From Caldifarciminota bacterium (GTDB lineage Bacteria > Hydrothermota > Hydrothermia > S141-80): 7,588 nucleotides of DNA. The DNA is taken from assembly GCA_027053375.1 (NCBI GenBank), contig JALUJC010000290.1, forward strand, positions 1 to 7,588, in the 5' to 3' direction. Shown here in pieces: positions 1 to 6,358 of this stretch (within the stretch, counting starts at the first letter, position 1; every line of letters begins with the position of its first letter). The position numbers and the translations under genes were made by a program. The notes under the pieces are model-generated. The model was given only the letters and a program-made list of their open reading frames with translations, made no database searches and was not told the DNA's origin.

Positions 1-820
1 CCTGATACCCCACCCGTTCCTGCACATAGAGCACAGGCCATCCCACGTCCACAAAAACCAGCACCCCTGTGAGCAGCGCCAGCGGGAACCACAGCGGAAA
101 GGCAAGGATGACCAGGATCCGATCCAGCCATGCCTTCCAGTACACGTAGGGTCGCGGCCGCGCCAGATCCTGGATCACTTCACCAGAGAGGAACTTCAGG
201 GGTACACGCCCTGTTCGCTCTTCGACAAGCTGGGGAAGCGGGATCACGGGGATGGACCGCACGGCACACATCCCGAGAAATGTCTGCCATTCCGGCGTCA
301 GGTAGGGAAAATCCACCACCACCCCTTCCAGTCCGTTCAATACATCCCGTGCCCGGGGATGGGGGACACGGACCCAGTCCACCTGATCCAGTTCCTGAAG
401 AACCTCCAGACGCCCCACAGGAATCACACCATACCGGGGTTGCTGTCGTGCAGATCCCTGCATGTAACGAAAAATCCCCCACAACCACAGCACACCCGAC
501 GCCCCCAGAAGAAATTTCCTGGAATAATACAAACGAAACAACGCCCAGATTGTAAGGAACGCTGCCACCGCCATCCCCAACAACACACTCCAGGTCCAGA
601 TGTCCTCCCCCCGGGACAACCGGTGCATGCGCGCCTGGGCCGCCTGCCAGGCAGTCCAGACAGCAATCGTCCATCCCAGCACCAGCGGGACCGTTCGCTG
701 TGCTCCATCTGGTGCATTCCAGAACCAGGGGGAGGCCCAGGCCAGCCATGACCCGGCACCCACTGCCAGGATGATACCCAGGGCGAACAATCCACCTTCA
801 AGTAGAGAATCACGCTTCAT
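1..820 (-). CDS. Polyprenyl-phosphate sugar-phosphate transferase (bacterial sugar transferase family), 3' end cut by window
   Basis: This is probably the enzyme that starts glycan synthesis by moving a sugar-1-phosphate from a nucleotide sugar onto a polyprenyl phosphate in the inner membrane. I translated the minus strand by hand and 273 residues are visible. Four hydrophobic segments lie at about residues 9-30, 43-60, 75-96 and 103-119. A soluble Rossmann-like linker follows at about 120-225, then another hydrophobic stretch at 234-256. The start of the catalytic domain is recognisable: K229 and D233-R234 before that stretch, and PVLYVQERVG at 262-271, which matches the family pattern of a GPV-like turn followed by Q-x-R-x-G. 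The four-helix N-terminus resembles WbaP/WcaJ-type enzymes rather than the short PglC type. The catalytic Asp-Glu pair and the C-terminus lie beyond the left edge. The ATG at 820-818 overlaps the stop of the upstream GT4 gene in ATGA, with GGGAG 7 bases before it. The family call is fairly sure; the sugar is unknown. Confidence 0.85.
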   Translation of the reverse strand, partial: MKRDSLLEGGLFALGIILAVGAGSWLAWASPWFWNAPDGAQRTVPLVLGWTIAVWTAWQAAQARMHRLSRGEDIWTWSVLLGMAVAAFLTIWALFRLYYSRKFLLGASGVLWLWGIFRYMQGSARQQPRYGVIPVGRLEVLQELDQVDWVRVPHPRARDVLNGLEGVVVDFPYLTPEWQTFLGMCAVRSIPVIPLPQLVEERTGRVPLKFLSGEVIQDLARPRPYVYWKAWLDRILVILAFPLWFPLALLTGVLVFVDVGWPVLYVQERVGYQ

Positions 821-1968
821 TCCAGATCTCCCAGGGTTCGATGCAGGTCATCCAGAGCCTCCAGCACCCTGGGAAGGGCATAGGTGCGGGAGACCCACGC
901 GCGACCCCTACGCCCCCAGGCCTCCGCGCGCCGGCGATCCTGCATCATCCGGTGGATGGCCATCGCCAGTGCAACTGGATCGCGTGGGGGGACGAGCAAG
1001 CCGGTCTGTTCGTGGTGAACCAGTAACCGGTTTCCCGGAACATCCGTGGCAACAACCGGTTTTTCCAGGGCGAGCGCCTCCAGTAACAGACGGGGAAGTC
1101 CCTCCCGATAGCTGGGCAACACCACCACATCTGCCGCACACAACCATGGAAGGAGCGGGGACTGGTATCCCCACCACCGGATCCGGGGGTCTTCCTCCAT
1201 CCATGCGCGGAGCACGTGGGACGACAGGGCAGAGGGATTGGCCGGGTCCACGTGACCCACCAGCCACAGACGCAGGGACCTGTCCTCCACCAGTTCTTCC
1301 ATGGCACCTTTGAGTTCGCAAATCCCCTTATCCCGGATCATCCGTCCAGCATACAGCACCACAAACGCATCCCCCGGCACCCCTTTTGCTTCCCTGAAAC
1401 GCGCACGCATCTCTCGACACCGCGCCGGATGCCAGGTCCCCACATCCAGCCCCACACCAGGGAAAACAAAGACCGGAACCTTCCCTGCAAGCCGGTGAAG
1501 GACCCTGCGATCCTCAGGATTCAACACCACGAAAGCCCGAACCCGGTGACCCAGCCATCGCACAGCGCCCTGGCCCAGCAAACCATAGATGCGGCGTCGC
1601 CAGCCCTCCCCAGGCAGAAAAGCCGATCCCAGCCCCTCAAACCAGACCACCAGGTGTTGCCGTGCTGCTATTCCCATCGCGAGGGCCATATACACCCCCA
1701 CCCGAAGGGAGAACGCATGTACCCGTCGTGGATGTTCCTCTCGCCACCACATTTTGAGCGCCTGTACCGAGCGGGATACCCGGTGAGGTGCCAGGGTCTT
1801 CCGATCGTAGGGATAGGTCACCACCCGTGCGGGGAAAGGGTCCTCTGGACGATCCTTCTCGGGGAACAACACCACCACATCCTGCCCCTGTTGCAGAACA
1901 TGCCGGATCCAGGGAATTCGGTGGGGGACCAGGGCGTCTTTCGCATGGGCAACCCATGCCACCTTCAT
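817..1968 (-). CDS. GT4-family glycosyltransferase (PglA/CapM-like)
   Basis: This is a predicted retaining, cytoplasmic glycosyltransferase of 383 residues with the GT-B fold, adding one sugar to the lipid-linked glycan. The N-terminus MKVAWVAHAKDAL is a typical first strand and helix. In the C-terminal half, GVGLD (171-175), AGRMIRDKG (207-215) with R209 and K214 as likely nucleotide-phosphate contacts, and the E-x7-E motif E289-E297 within YREGLPRLLLE are all present. The following PVVATDVPGNRLLV is typical of the PglA, CapM and related GT4 group. The open frame extends to 2070, but the extra 34 residues are Gly/Thr/Ser-rich and lie antisense-free inside the upstream gene, so I place the start at the ATG at 1968-1966. 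It overlaps the preceding stop codon in ATGA and has an AGGTGG 7 bases upstream. Length and motifs are complete. Donor and acceptor sugars cannot be read from the sequence. Confidence 0.9.
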   Translation of the reverse strand: MKVAWVAHAKDALVPHRIPWIRHVLQQGQDVVVLFPEKDRPEDPFPARVVTYPYDRKTLAPHRVSRSVQALKMWWREEHPRRVHAFSLRVGVYMALAMGIAARQHLVVWFEGLGSAFLPGEGWRRRIYGLLGQGAVRWLGHRVRAFVVLNPEDRRVLHRLAGKVPVFVFPGVGLDVGTWHPARCREMRARFREAKGVPGDAFVVLYAGRMIRDKGICELKGAMEELVEDRSLRLWLVGHVDPANPSALSSHVLRAWMEEDPRIRWWGYQSPLLPWLCAADVVVLPSYREGLPRLLLEALALEKPVVATDVPGNRLLVHHEQTGLLVPPRDPVALAMAIHRMMQDRRRAEAWGRRGRAWVSRTYALPRVLEALDDLHRTLGDLE

Positions 1969-2969
1969 GGACCCACCACCTGTTCCAGAAGCGCCCGTGT
2001 CTTCTGGAGGGTACGGGACCACGGAAAGTGTGATGCGCGCTGACGTGCCCGCTTCCCCTCCTGTTCCCATCGCCCGGGATGATCCAGAAGTTCAAGCAAC
2101 CACCGGATTCCCCGCTCCATATCGTCCTCACCCTTCAGACGGATTCCCACGTCCCCCTGAATTTCAGGGATTCCTCCCGCCCCGCTGGTCACAACCGGCA
2201 AACCGGATGCCATGGCTTCCAGGACCGGGAATCCAAAGGAGTCATAGCGGGAGAGGTACACAAACGCAAAAGAAGCGCGGTACAATTCCGGAATTTTTTC
2301 CGGCGGTACATAACCCATCCACTCCAGCCCTTCCCCGGAGGGTAAACGTTCCCCCGGAAGCCCTCCCACCACCCGCAGGTGCAACCTCCCCTGACTTGCT
2401 TCATGAAGCCGGGCCGCAAAACGGCGAAGACGATCCACACCCTTGTGCGGCGCAAGTGTGCTGACCACAGAAAGCACCACACCACGCGAATGTTGAGAGG
2501 AGGACGTCGCAGGATGAAAACGCTGAAGGTCCACACCATGAGGGACAACCGCGATCCGTTCTTCCTGGATTTCTGGAATGAGGGCGAGGAGACGGCGACG
2601 CGCAAATTGCGATACAGTAATCACCTGCGGGAGACGGGGGAGAAGCCGGGGCAGCAACCAGCGAAACCAGCGAACACGCATCCCGGTTTCCTGACAGTCC
2701 GGTTCCAGCACATACACATCGTGGACCGTTACCACCTGACGCCCATGTCGGAGGGGACCGGTGGTGGATGGGCTGAATAGCCAGTGACCTCTCACCCGCC
2801 CGGGGAGAAGCACCTGCTCCCAGAAATGATCGGTCCAGGGGGAGGACCAGCGTGGCCGGACAGGAACAATCCAGGAAGGAAGACCCTCCAGCATTTGCTG
2901 GATATACCGCTGGACCCCTGTGTAGGTCCCCCGGAGAACCCGTACATTCATGAACACCGGCCTGTCCAT
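1965..2969 (-). CDS. GT4-family glycosyltransferase (MtfB-like)
   Basis: This is a predicted GT-B glycosyltransferase of 334 residues, similar in pattern to the mannosyltransferase MtfB-like branch of GT4. Visible signs are the N-terminal TGVQRY (17-22), the TVHD segment (81-84), ITVSQFARRRLL (117-128), PHGVD (143-147), TLAPHKG (171-177) and SFGFPVLEAMASGLPVV (244-260). The usual E-x7-E motif reads D243-x7-E251, so the first Glu is replaced by Asp. The start is uncertain. The ATG at 2969-2967 keeps the full first beta strand (PVFMNVRVL) and has GGGGGAG 9 bases upstream, at the cost of a 22-bp overlap with the upstream gene. The in-frame ATG at 2951-2949 would give the 4-bp ATGA overlap seen at the other junctions but would cut into that strand. 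The open frame reaches 3086; the extra residues look like read-through of the neighbouring gene. It lies mid-operon and is likely coupled to both neighbours. The sugar is unknown. Confidence 0.88.
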   Translation of the reverse strand: MDRPVFMNVRVLRGTYTGVQRYIQQMLEGLPSWIVPVRPRWSSPWTDHFWEQVLLPGRVRGHWLFSPSTTGPLRHGRQVVTVHDVYVLEPDCQETGMRVRWFRWLLPRLLPRLPQVITVSQFARRRLLALIPEIQEERIAVVPHGVDLQRFHPATSSSQHSRGVVLSVVSTLAPHKGVDRLRRFAARLHEASQGRLHLRVVGGLPGERLPSGEGLEWMGYVPPEKIPELYRASFAFVYLSRYDSFGFPVLEAMASGLPVVTSGAGGIPEIQGDVGIRLKGEDDMERGIRWLLELLDHPGRWEQEGKRARQRASHFPWSRTLQKTRALLEQVVGP

Positions 2970-3775
2970 CCTTCCCATCTCCCCCGGGCACCGGCCAGGT
3001 GAACCCGGGCCCGTGAAAGGTCTCCACGCATCAGGGCAAGGACCGCACCCCCCATTGGACGCAGGATGTGATAGGCCACCTCCCACAGCGGTGCCCTGTG
3101 CAGACGCAACACACGCCCCATCCCGCGGCCATAGGCACGGTACCGATCCAGCGTGAGCACATCCCGGGATTCCGTGTTCTTATGATAGATCCTCACCTCC
3201 GGAGTGTATTCCAGATAAATGTCCGCCTTCAACAACCTCCAGACCAGCTCTGCGTCTTCTGCGGCCTGATAGGGCGTGGGGGCCCCCAGCCCCAGATCCT
3301 CCCGGAATCCCCCGACACGTACAAGATGTTCTGCCCTCAGAAACAATGCCGATGCGCTGACCACACGCCAGAGGTTGCGTGGAGTGAGGGCCACCGGACC
3401 GCAAGGATACCGGTTTCCTGTGGGTGTCCCTTCTGCGGTGACCAGCTGACCCACCACCCCTCCCCATGCCGGATGTTCTTCCAGCAGCATCGATACCTTT
3501 CGCAGCGTATCCGGGGAATACCAGGCGTCATCATCTGGAAAGGCCACAACATCAAAATGATCAAGTGCATCAAGGGCGAGGTTCCGGGAGCAGGACAGAC
3601 ATCGCGTGTCCGTATGAATCAGGCGCAGCGGGAGATGGGTCTGAAGCTTCCCCGGCGCAGTGGAGGCCTGCCAGATCAGGCGAATCTCCCCTTCCTCCAC
3701 ATGGATGGAATTCAGCAAACGCTCAAGCAGAGACGCCCTGGACGGGTGACTGACCACCACGAACAACCACCTCAT
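2948..3775 (-). CDS. GT2-family glycosyltransferase
   Basis: This is a predicted inverting GT-A glycosyltransferase of 275 residues, acting in the cytoplasm on nucleotide-sugar donors. The N-terminus MRWLFVVVSHPSR is the first nucleotide-binding strand. SCSRNLALDAL (61-71) precedes the metal-binding motif in VVAFPDDDAW (DDD at 81-83). E173-D174 in AAEDAELVWRLL supplies the likely catalytic base region. The C-terminal part, with YGRGMGRVLRLH (215-226) and a basic, moderately hydrophobic tail with HILRPMGGAVLALMRGD (236-252), is common in membrane-associated GT2 enzymes of surface-glycan clusters. The open frame continues upstream to 3850, but the ATG at 3775-3773 overlaps the preceding stop in ATGA, has a GGGGGAAGGG stretch in front, and starts exactly at the first beta strand. 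It is the second gene of the operon. Its specificity is unknown. Confidence 0.88.
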   Translation of the reverse strand: MRWLFVVVSHPSRASLLERLLNSIHVEEGEIRLIWQASTAPGKLQTHLPLRLIHTDTRCLSCSRNLALDALDHFDVVAFPDDDAWYSPDTLRKVSMLLEEHPAWGGVVGQLVTAEGTPTGNRYPCGPVALTPRNLWRVVSASALFLRAEHLVRVGGFREDLGLGAPTPYQAAEDAELVWRLLKADIYLEYTPEVRIYHKNTESRDVLTLDRYRAYGRGMGRVLRLHRAPLWEVAYHILRPMGGAVLALMRGDLSRARVHLAGARGRWEGWTGRCS

Positions 3776-4653
3776 GCCCTTCCCCCTGGACCACGAAAGA
3801 GCCGAAATCCGAACCACACCGCATCCCGGAGAGAAAGCACCCGCATCCATAGGCCCTGCAAGACCCAGAAAAAGGGGCGCACCTTCCAGCCTGCCCGGAT
3901 GGCTGTGGGGGCAACATACCAGACCCGGAATCCGATCCGATCCCTGAGGGTCTGAAGTTCAGGAGCCGAGCGTTCCCACACCAGCAAAGGACGTACGGAT
4001 TTCTGAAGGGAGAGATGCGCTTCTTCCGAAAACCGGCGTACGGTTGCAAGCACATACGGGACAAAAACAAAGGGGAGACCAAGCCTTGCCAGGCGAAGTA
4101 CATACACCACATCTTCCGCATTGGACAGCGATTCCGGGAAAACACTGCGCTTTGCCCATGAAGCCGGCAGAAGGAGGACCTGTGGACAGATCCCCCGTCC
4201 GCGATGCAGCAGGGACACCCCCATGGATTCGTTCTCCCGGGGTGGTTGGCGGGGAAAACGATGGCGATGTCCATCGGGATACAGGACTTCCCAGGATCCC
4301 CATACCCCTACGGGCCGGTCCGCCTCAAGAAAGGCGCGCACCTGGCGCGCCAGTTTATCCGGTGCCCAGAGATCATCCGAATCCTGAAAGGCAATGAGTT
4401 CCCCCCGTGCTTCCTGAAGTCCCCGGTTTCGGGCGTGAGAAACCCCCCGGTTGGCGTCAAGACGGAGATACCGGATGCGCGGGTCGGCAAACCTGTGGAC
4501 CTGCTGCGCGGTATCATCCGTGCTGCCATCGTCCACCACAATCAGCTCCAGATGGGGGTAGGTTTGCCGCAGTACGCTCTCCATCGCCTCCACCAGCAGG
4601 GATGCCCGATTGTAGGTGGGAAGGATAACGCTGACAAGGGGACCATCCTTCAT
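3772..4653 (-). CDS. GT2-family glycosyltransferase, first gene of the leftward operon
   Basis: This is a predicted GT-A inverting glycosyltransferase of 293 residues. The classic N-terminal pattern is present: VSVILPTYNRASLL (7-20), LELIVVDDGSTDDT (35-48) with the UDP/dTDP-binding DDGS, NRGVSHARNRGL (68-79), and LIAFQDSDDLWAPDKL (86-101) whose DSDD (91-94) is the metal-binding DxD. N178-A-E-D181 probably holds the base region. The last 90 residues are Arg-rich with aromatic and hydrophobic patches (about 242-285) and may attach to the membrane. AGAGG sits 6 bases before the ATG at 4653-4651. As the first gene after a 197-bp divergent region, it should be transcribed from a promoter there, with the four genes after it coupled by overlapping stop and start codons. 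Donor and acceptor are unknown. Confidence 0.92.
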   Translation of the reverse strand: MKDGPLVSVILPTYNRASLLVEAMESVLRQTYPHLELIVVDDGSTDDTAQQVHRFADPRIRYLRLDANRGVSHARNRGLQEARGELIAFQDSDDLWAPDKLARQVRAFLEADRPVGVWGSWEVLYPDGHRHRFPRQPPRENESMGVSLLHRGRGICPQVLLLPASWAKRSVFPESLSNAEDVVYVLRLARLGLPFVFVPYVLATVRRFSEEAHLSLQKSVRPLLVWERSAPELQTLRDRIGFRVWYVAPTAIRAGWKVRPFFWVLQGLWMRVLSLRDAVWFGFRLFRGPGGRA

Positions 4654-4694
4654 TCCACACCTCTGCAGTCAGGCTCCCCGGGGGACTGTGTTCT

Positions 4695-4757
4695 GTTCAC
4701 CGGTTTCCCACAGGGACAGCCTGTCCCGTTCCGTTCTGCATTTTCCTGGTTCACCGG
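4695..4757. repeat. Pair of 9-bp direct repeats in the divergent promoter region
   Basis: GTTCACCGG occurs at 4695-4703 and again at 4749-4757, 54 bp apart start to start. The second copy touches the AT-rich inverted repeat that may hold the promoter of the leftward operon. Two copies in the same orientation in a short non-coding region could be regulator sites, but a 9-bp repeat alone is weak evidence. Confidence 0.3.
4713..4727. promoter_or_regulatory. Perfect 7-bp dyad with one-base centre, possible operator or leader hairpin
   Basis: GGGACAG-C-CTGTCCC is a perfect inverted repeat with a single central base, inside the 197-bp divergent region between the glycosyltransferase operon and the ABC cassette. 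As DNA it has the shape of an operator for a dimeric regulator. As RNA it would not form a hairpin with a stable normal loop unless the inner pairs open, so a protein-binding site is the more natural reading. If the leftward promoter is near 4762-4767, the dyad lies about 30-40 bases into that transcript. No regulator gene is visible in the window. Confidence 0.4.
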
Positions 4758-4768
4758 GTATAGTATAC
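4758..4768. promoter_or_regulatory. AT-rich palindrome containing -10-like hexamers on both strands; candidate promoter of the leftward operon
   Basis: GTATAGTATAC is a perfect 5-bp inverted repeat around one base. It gives TATACT on the minus strand (4767-4762) and TATAGT on the plus strand (4759-4764), each one mismatch from the TATAAT consensus. On the minus strand the expected -35 position holds TGTGTG-like sequence, which is poor. It is the only AT-rich spot in the region at a sensible distance from the leftward operon, giving a leader of about 100 bases. It could also be an operator half-covered by RNA polymerase. Confidence 0.35.
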
Positions 4769-4813
4769 GGGGTGTGCAGGGAACCACACACTTCCCATCC
4801 CCACGCGTTGTCT

Positions 4814-4843
4814 TTGGACCGTTCAGCATCAGGGTAGTACAAT
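4814..4843 (+). promoter_or_regulatory. Candidate sigma70-type promoter of the ABC cassette, placed for a leaderless transcript
   Basis: TTGGAC at 4814-4819 and TACAAT at 4838-4843 are separated by 18 bases. The -10 hexamer matches TATAAT at five of six positions; the -35 is only a partial match. Transcription would begin about 7 bases after 4843, at or next to the A of the ATG at 4851. No Shine-Dalgarno sequence precedes that ATG, unlike most other genes here, which agrees with a leaderless message. Whether the host uses leaderless starts is inference. Confidence 0.5.
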
Positions 4844-4850
4844 CCCGACG

Positions 4851-5576
4851 ATGGATACCGTGGTGATTTTCGAGAACGTGGAGAAATGGTATCGCTTCCG
4901 GCGCCGCAGAATTCATGCGCTTCAGGATTTTACCCTCTCGTTGAGACGGGGAGAACTTTTTGGGCTTATCGGACATAACGGTGCCGGAAAAAGCACCACC
5001 CTCCGGCTTCTTCTGGGGCTCGCGTTTCCCTCTAAGGGACAGGTGGTGCTCCAGGGACGCTCCCCACGAGATCCCCGGGCGCGGCAGTCCCTCACCTTTC
5101 TTCCCGAGCACCCCTATTTTTTTGAAGGATTTACGCCGCTGGAACTGGTGGAGGACACCGCCAGAATTTATGGCCTTCCCCGTGCGTACACCCGGGAACG
5201 CACACGCATCCTTGCAGAACATCTCCAGCTCCAGGCGTACCTCCGCATTCCTTTGCGCAAACTTTCCAAAGGGAATGTCCAGAAGGTCGCGCTTCTGCTC
5301 ACGTTCCTCCCGGATCCGGAAATTCTGATCCTGGATGAGCCCCTCAGTGGTCTGGATCCTCCTTCCCGGCATCAGGTGATGGCCCTTCTCCAGAGGATGC
5401 ACCGCGAAGGGAAAACCATCCTGTTTACCTCCCATATCCTGACCGACGTGGAGCGGGTCTGCACACGGATCGGTCTGTTGATCCGGGGACGCCTGCGACG
5501 AACGCTGACGCCGGAAACGCTTCAATCCTCCGGGAAGACCCTGGAAGCGCTGTTTCTGGAGGAACTCCAGGCATGA
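4851..5576 (+). CDS. ABC transporter ATP-binding protein
   Basis: This is a predicted cytoplasmic ATPase of 241 residues that would pair with the permease encoded next to it. The motifs appear in order: A-loop aromatic around Y14, Walker A GHNGAGKST (41-49), Q-loop region FLPEHPYF (83-90), signature LSKGN (138-142, a variant of LSGGQ), Walker B EILILDEP (157-164), D-loop SGLD (166-169) and switch His in TSH (H195). The Q-loop position carries Glu (E86) instead of Gln, which is seen in the ABC-2-type branch with LPEN/LPEH sequences. There is no C-terminal extension, so it lacks the glycan-binding domain of Wzt-type exporters. The start is the ATG at 4851, directly ahead of the first strand; no ribosome binding site is visible and a -10 box lies 7 bases upstream. 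The gene ends in an ATGA overlap with the permease gene. The transported substrate is unknown. Confidence 0.93.
   Translation: MDTVVIFENVEKWYRFRRRRIHALQDFTLSLRRGELFGLIGHNGAGKSTTLRLLLGLAFPSKGQVVLQGRSPRDPRARQSLTFLPEHPYFFEGFTPLELVEDTARIYGLPRAYTRERTRILAEHLQLQAYLRIPLRKLSKGNVQKVALLLTFLPDPEILILDEPLSGLDPPSRHQVMALLQRMHREGKTILFTSHILTDVERVCTRIGLLIRGRLRRTLTPETLQSSGKTLEALFLEELQA
5556..5570 (+). promoter_or_regulatory. Hairpin covering the ribosome binding site of the permease gene
   Basis: CTGGAG-GAA-CTCCAG forms a perfect 6-bp stem with a three-base loop in the last codons of the ATPase gene. Its left arm and loop contain the GGAGG (5558-5562) that would serve the permease ATG at 5573. A ribosome finishing the ATPase would melt the stem and free the site, so the hairpin would tie permease synthesis to ATPase translation. 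This role is inferred from position only. Confidence 0.45.
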
Positions 5577-6358
5577 GAGCCCGTCTGGCCATTCTGTGGA
5601 TGACCTTCCGGGAACTCCGAAAAGACCGGGGGAGCTGGACGTTTCTTGGTCTGAGCGTGATCTGGATCCTCCTGGCGTATAAATTTGCAGATTTCGCCAT
5701 GTTTGAAGCCGAACGGTACGCCGCATCGTTTCTGCATGCAGGCATGGTTCTCTGGGGTGTACTCTGGGTTCTGATGGAAACGCTGGCCCTGATGATCCGT
5801 GAGTACGAGCGGAAGACCCTCTGGGTCTACCTCTCCCGCCCCCTGTCCCGGGCTGCCTATTTTGAAGGCCGCTTCCTTGGGTTCGTGCTCTTTCTTACAC
5901 TTTTCACACTGCTCTGGATCCTGGGAGGGGGGAGCATCCTCCAGCTGGTTCACCGGACAATGGCCCATCCCTATGGTACACCCGTGGATCTCAACCGTGA
6001 GCTTTTCCGGCTGGCTGCTGTCGGCGTGGCGCTGGCCCTCCTTCAGGCGGTACTCTTTTTCCTGCTGAGTTTCTTTGAATCCCCCCTTCTGGTGGTGGTC
6101 GGTGGATTTGCCGTCTTCCTGGTGGGAACCACCCTGGAAGAGGTCTATCGGTTCCTTCTTTCCCCCACCGGTCAGGCCATGTTCCCTGCATCTTTCCAGC
6201 GGGTTGTGGACCAGTTGGAATGGATCTGGCCCCACTTTGACTATCTCCTGCGAACCCCGGAGTCCCACCCCCTGGGGATCGTGGCCTATGCCCTGGCCTA
6301 TATCTTTGCACTGATCGAGCTTGGGAGCCTTCTGTTTGAACGTCGGGAATTCACATGA
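5573..6358 (+). CDS. ABC-2-type transporter permease
   Basis: This is a predicted inner-membrane permease of 261 residues, partner of the ATPase encoded immediately upstream. Six hydrophobic segments can be drawn at about residues 21-38, 52-75, 99-126, 144-167, 170-187 and 233-255. Between the second and third lies the cytoplasmic stretch REYERKTLWVYLSRPLSR (76-93), close to the conserved E-x-E-R-x-T...L..P.SR pattern of one ABC-2 permease family; it probably contacts the ATPase. A loop with an outward or inward Pro/Asp-rich part lies at about 131-142. The start ATG overlaps the ATPase stop as ATGA, with GGAGG 10 bases upstream inside a small hairpin. Its own end overlaps the next gene in the same way. 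It is not of the Wzm type used for O-antigen export. The substrate cannot be inferred; proteins of this family are usually called drug, antibiotic or lipid transporters on weak grounds. Confidence 0.88.
   Translation: MRARLAILWMTFRELRKDRGSWTFLGLSVIWILLAYKFADFAMFEAERYAASFLHAGMVLWGVLWVLMETLALMIREYERKTLWVYLSRPLSRAAYFEGRFLGFVLFLTLFTLLWILGGGSILQLVHRTMAHPYGTPVDLNRELFRLAAVGVALALLQAVLFFLLSFFESPLLVVVGGFAVFLVGTTLEEVYRFLLSPTGQAMFPASFQRVVDQLEWIWPHFDYLLRTPESHPLGIVAYALAYIFALIELGSLLFERREFT

Noticed and set aside
180..813. Minus-strand frames of 189 and 129 codons near the left end that could be taken as separate small genes.
   Set aside because: The correct frame starts at 820 and stays open to the left edge, giving membrane helices and the start of a sugar-transferase catalytic domain; the other frames are Gly/Cys-rich shadows.
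2284..2303. AATTCCGGAATT palindrome and overlapping CCGGAA-TTTT-TTCCGG dyad inside the MtfB-like gene.
   Set aside because: They lie within a well-defined coding stretch; 12-bp palindromes are expected once or twice in a window of this size, and nothing about the position suggests a site.
3068..3955. A 295-codon plus-strand frame opposite the two GT2 genes, with similar long plus-strand frames at 600-1313 and 1216-2043.
   Set aside because: All lie antisense to genes with clear glycosyltransferase motifs. Their products are Pro/His/Arg-rich without hydrophobic core patterns, as expected of shadow frames in G+C-rich DNA.
4650..5726. A 358-codon open frame on the minus strand, antisense to the ATPase, ending in ATGA at the first glycosyltransferase gene.
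   Set aside because: The plus strand carries a complete set of ABC motifs here. The antisense product is rich in Arg, Gly, Pro and Ser with no domain-like pattern, and the neat ATGA at its end is due to the real start codon of the GT2 gene.
4851..6358. ABC pair as a Wzm/Wzt polysaccharide exporter for the neighbouring glycan genes.
   Set aside because: The ATPase ends right after its nucleotide-binding domain, with no C-terminal glycan-recognition domain, and the permease loop pattern belongs to another ABC-2 family.
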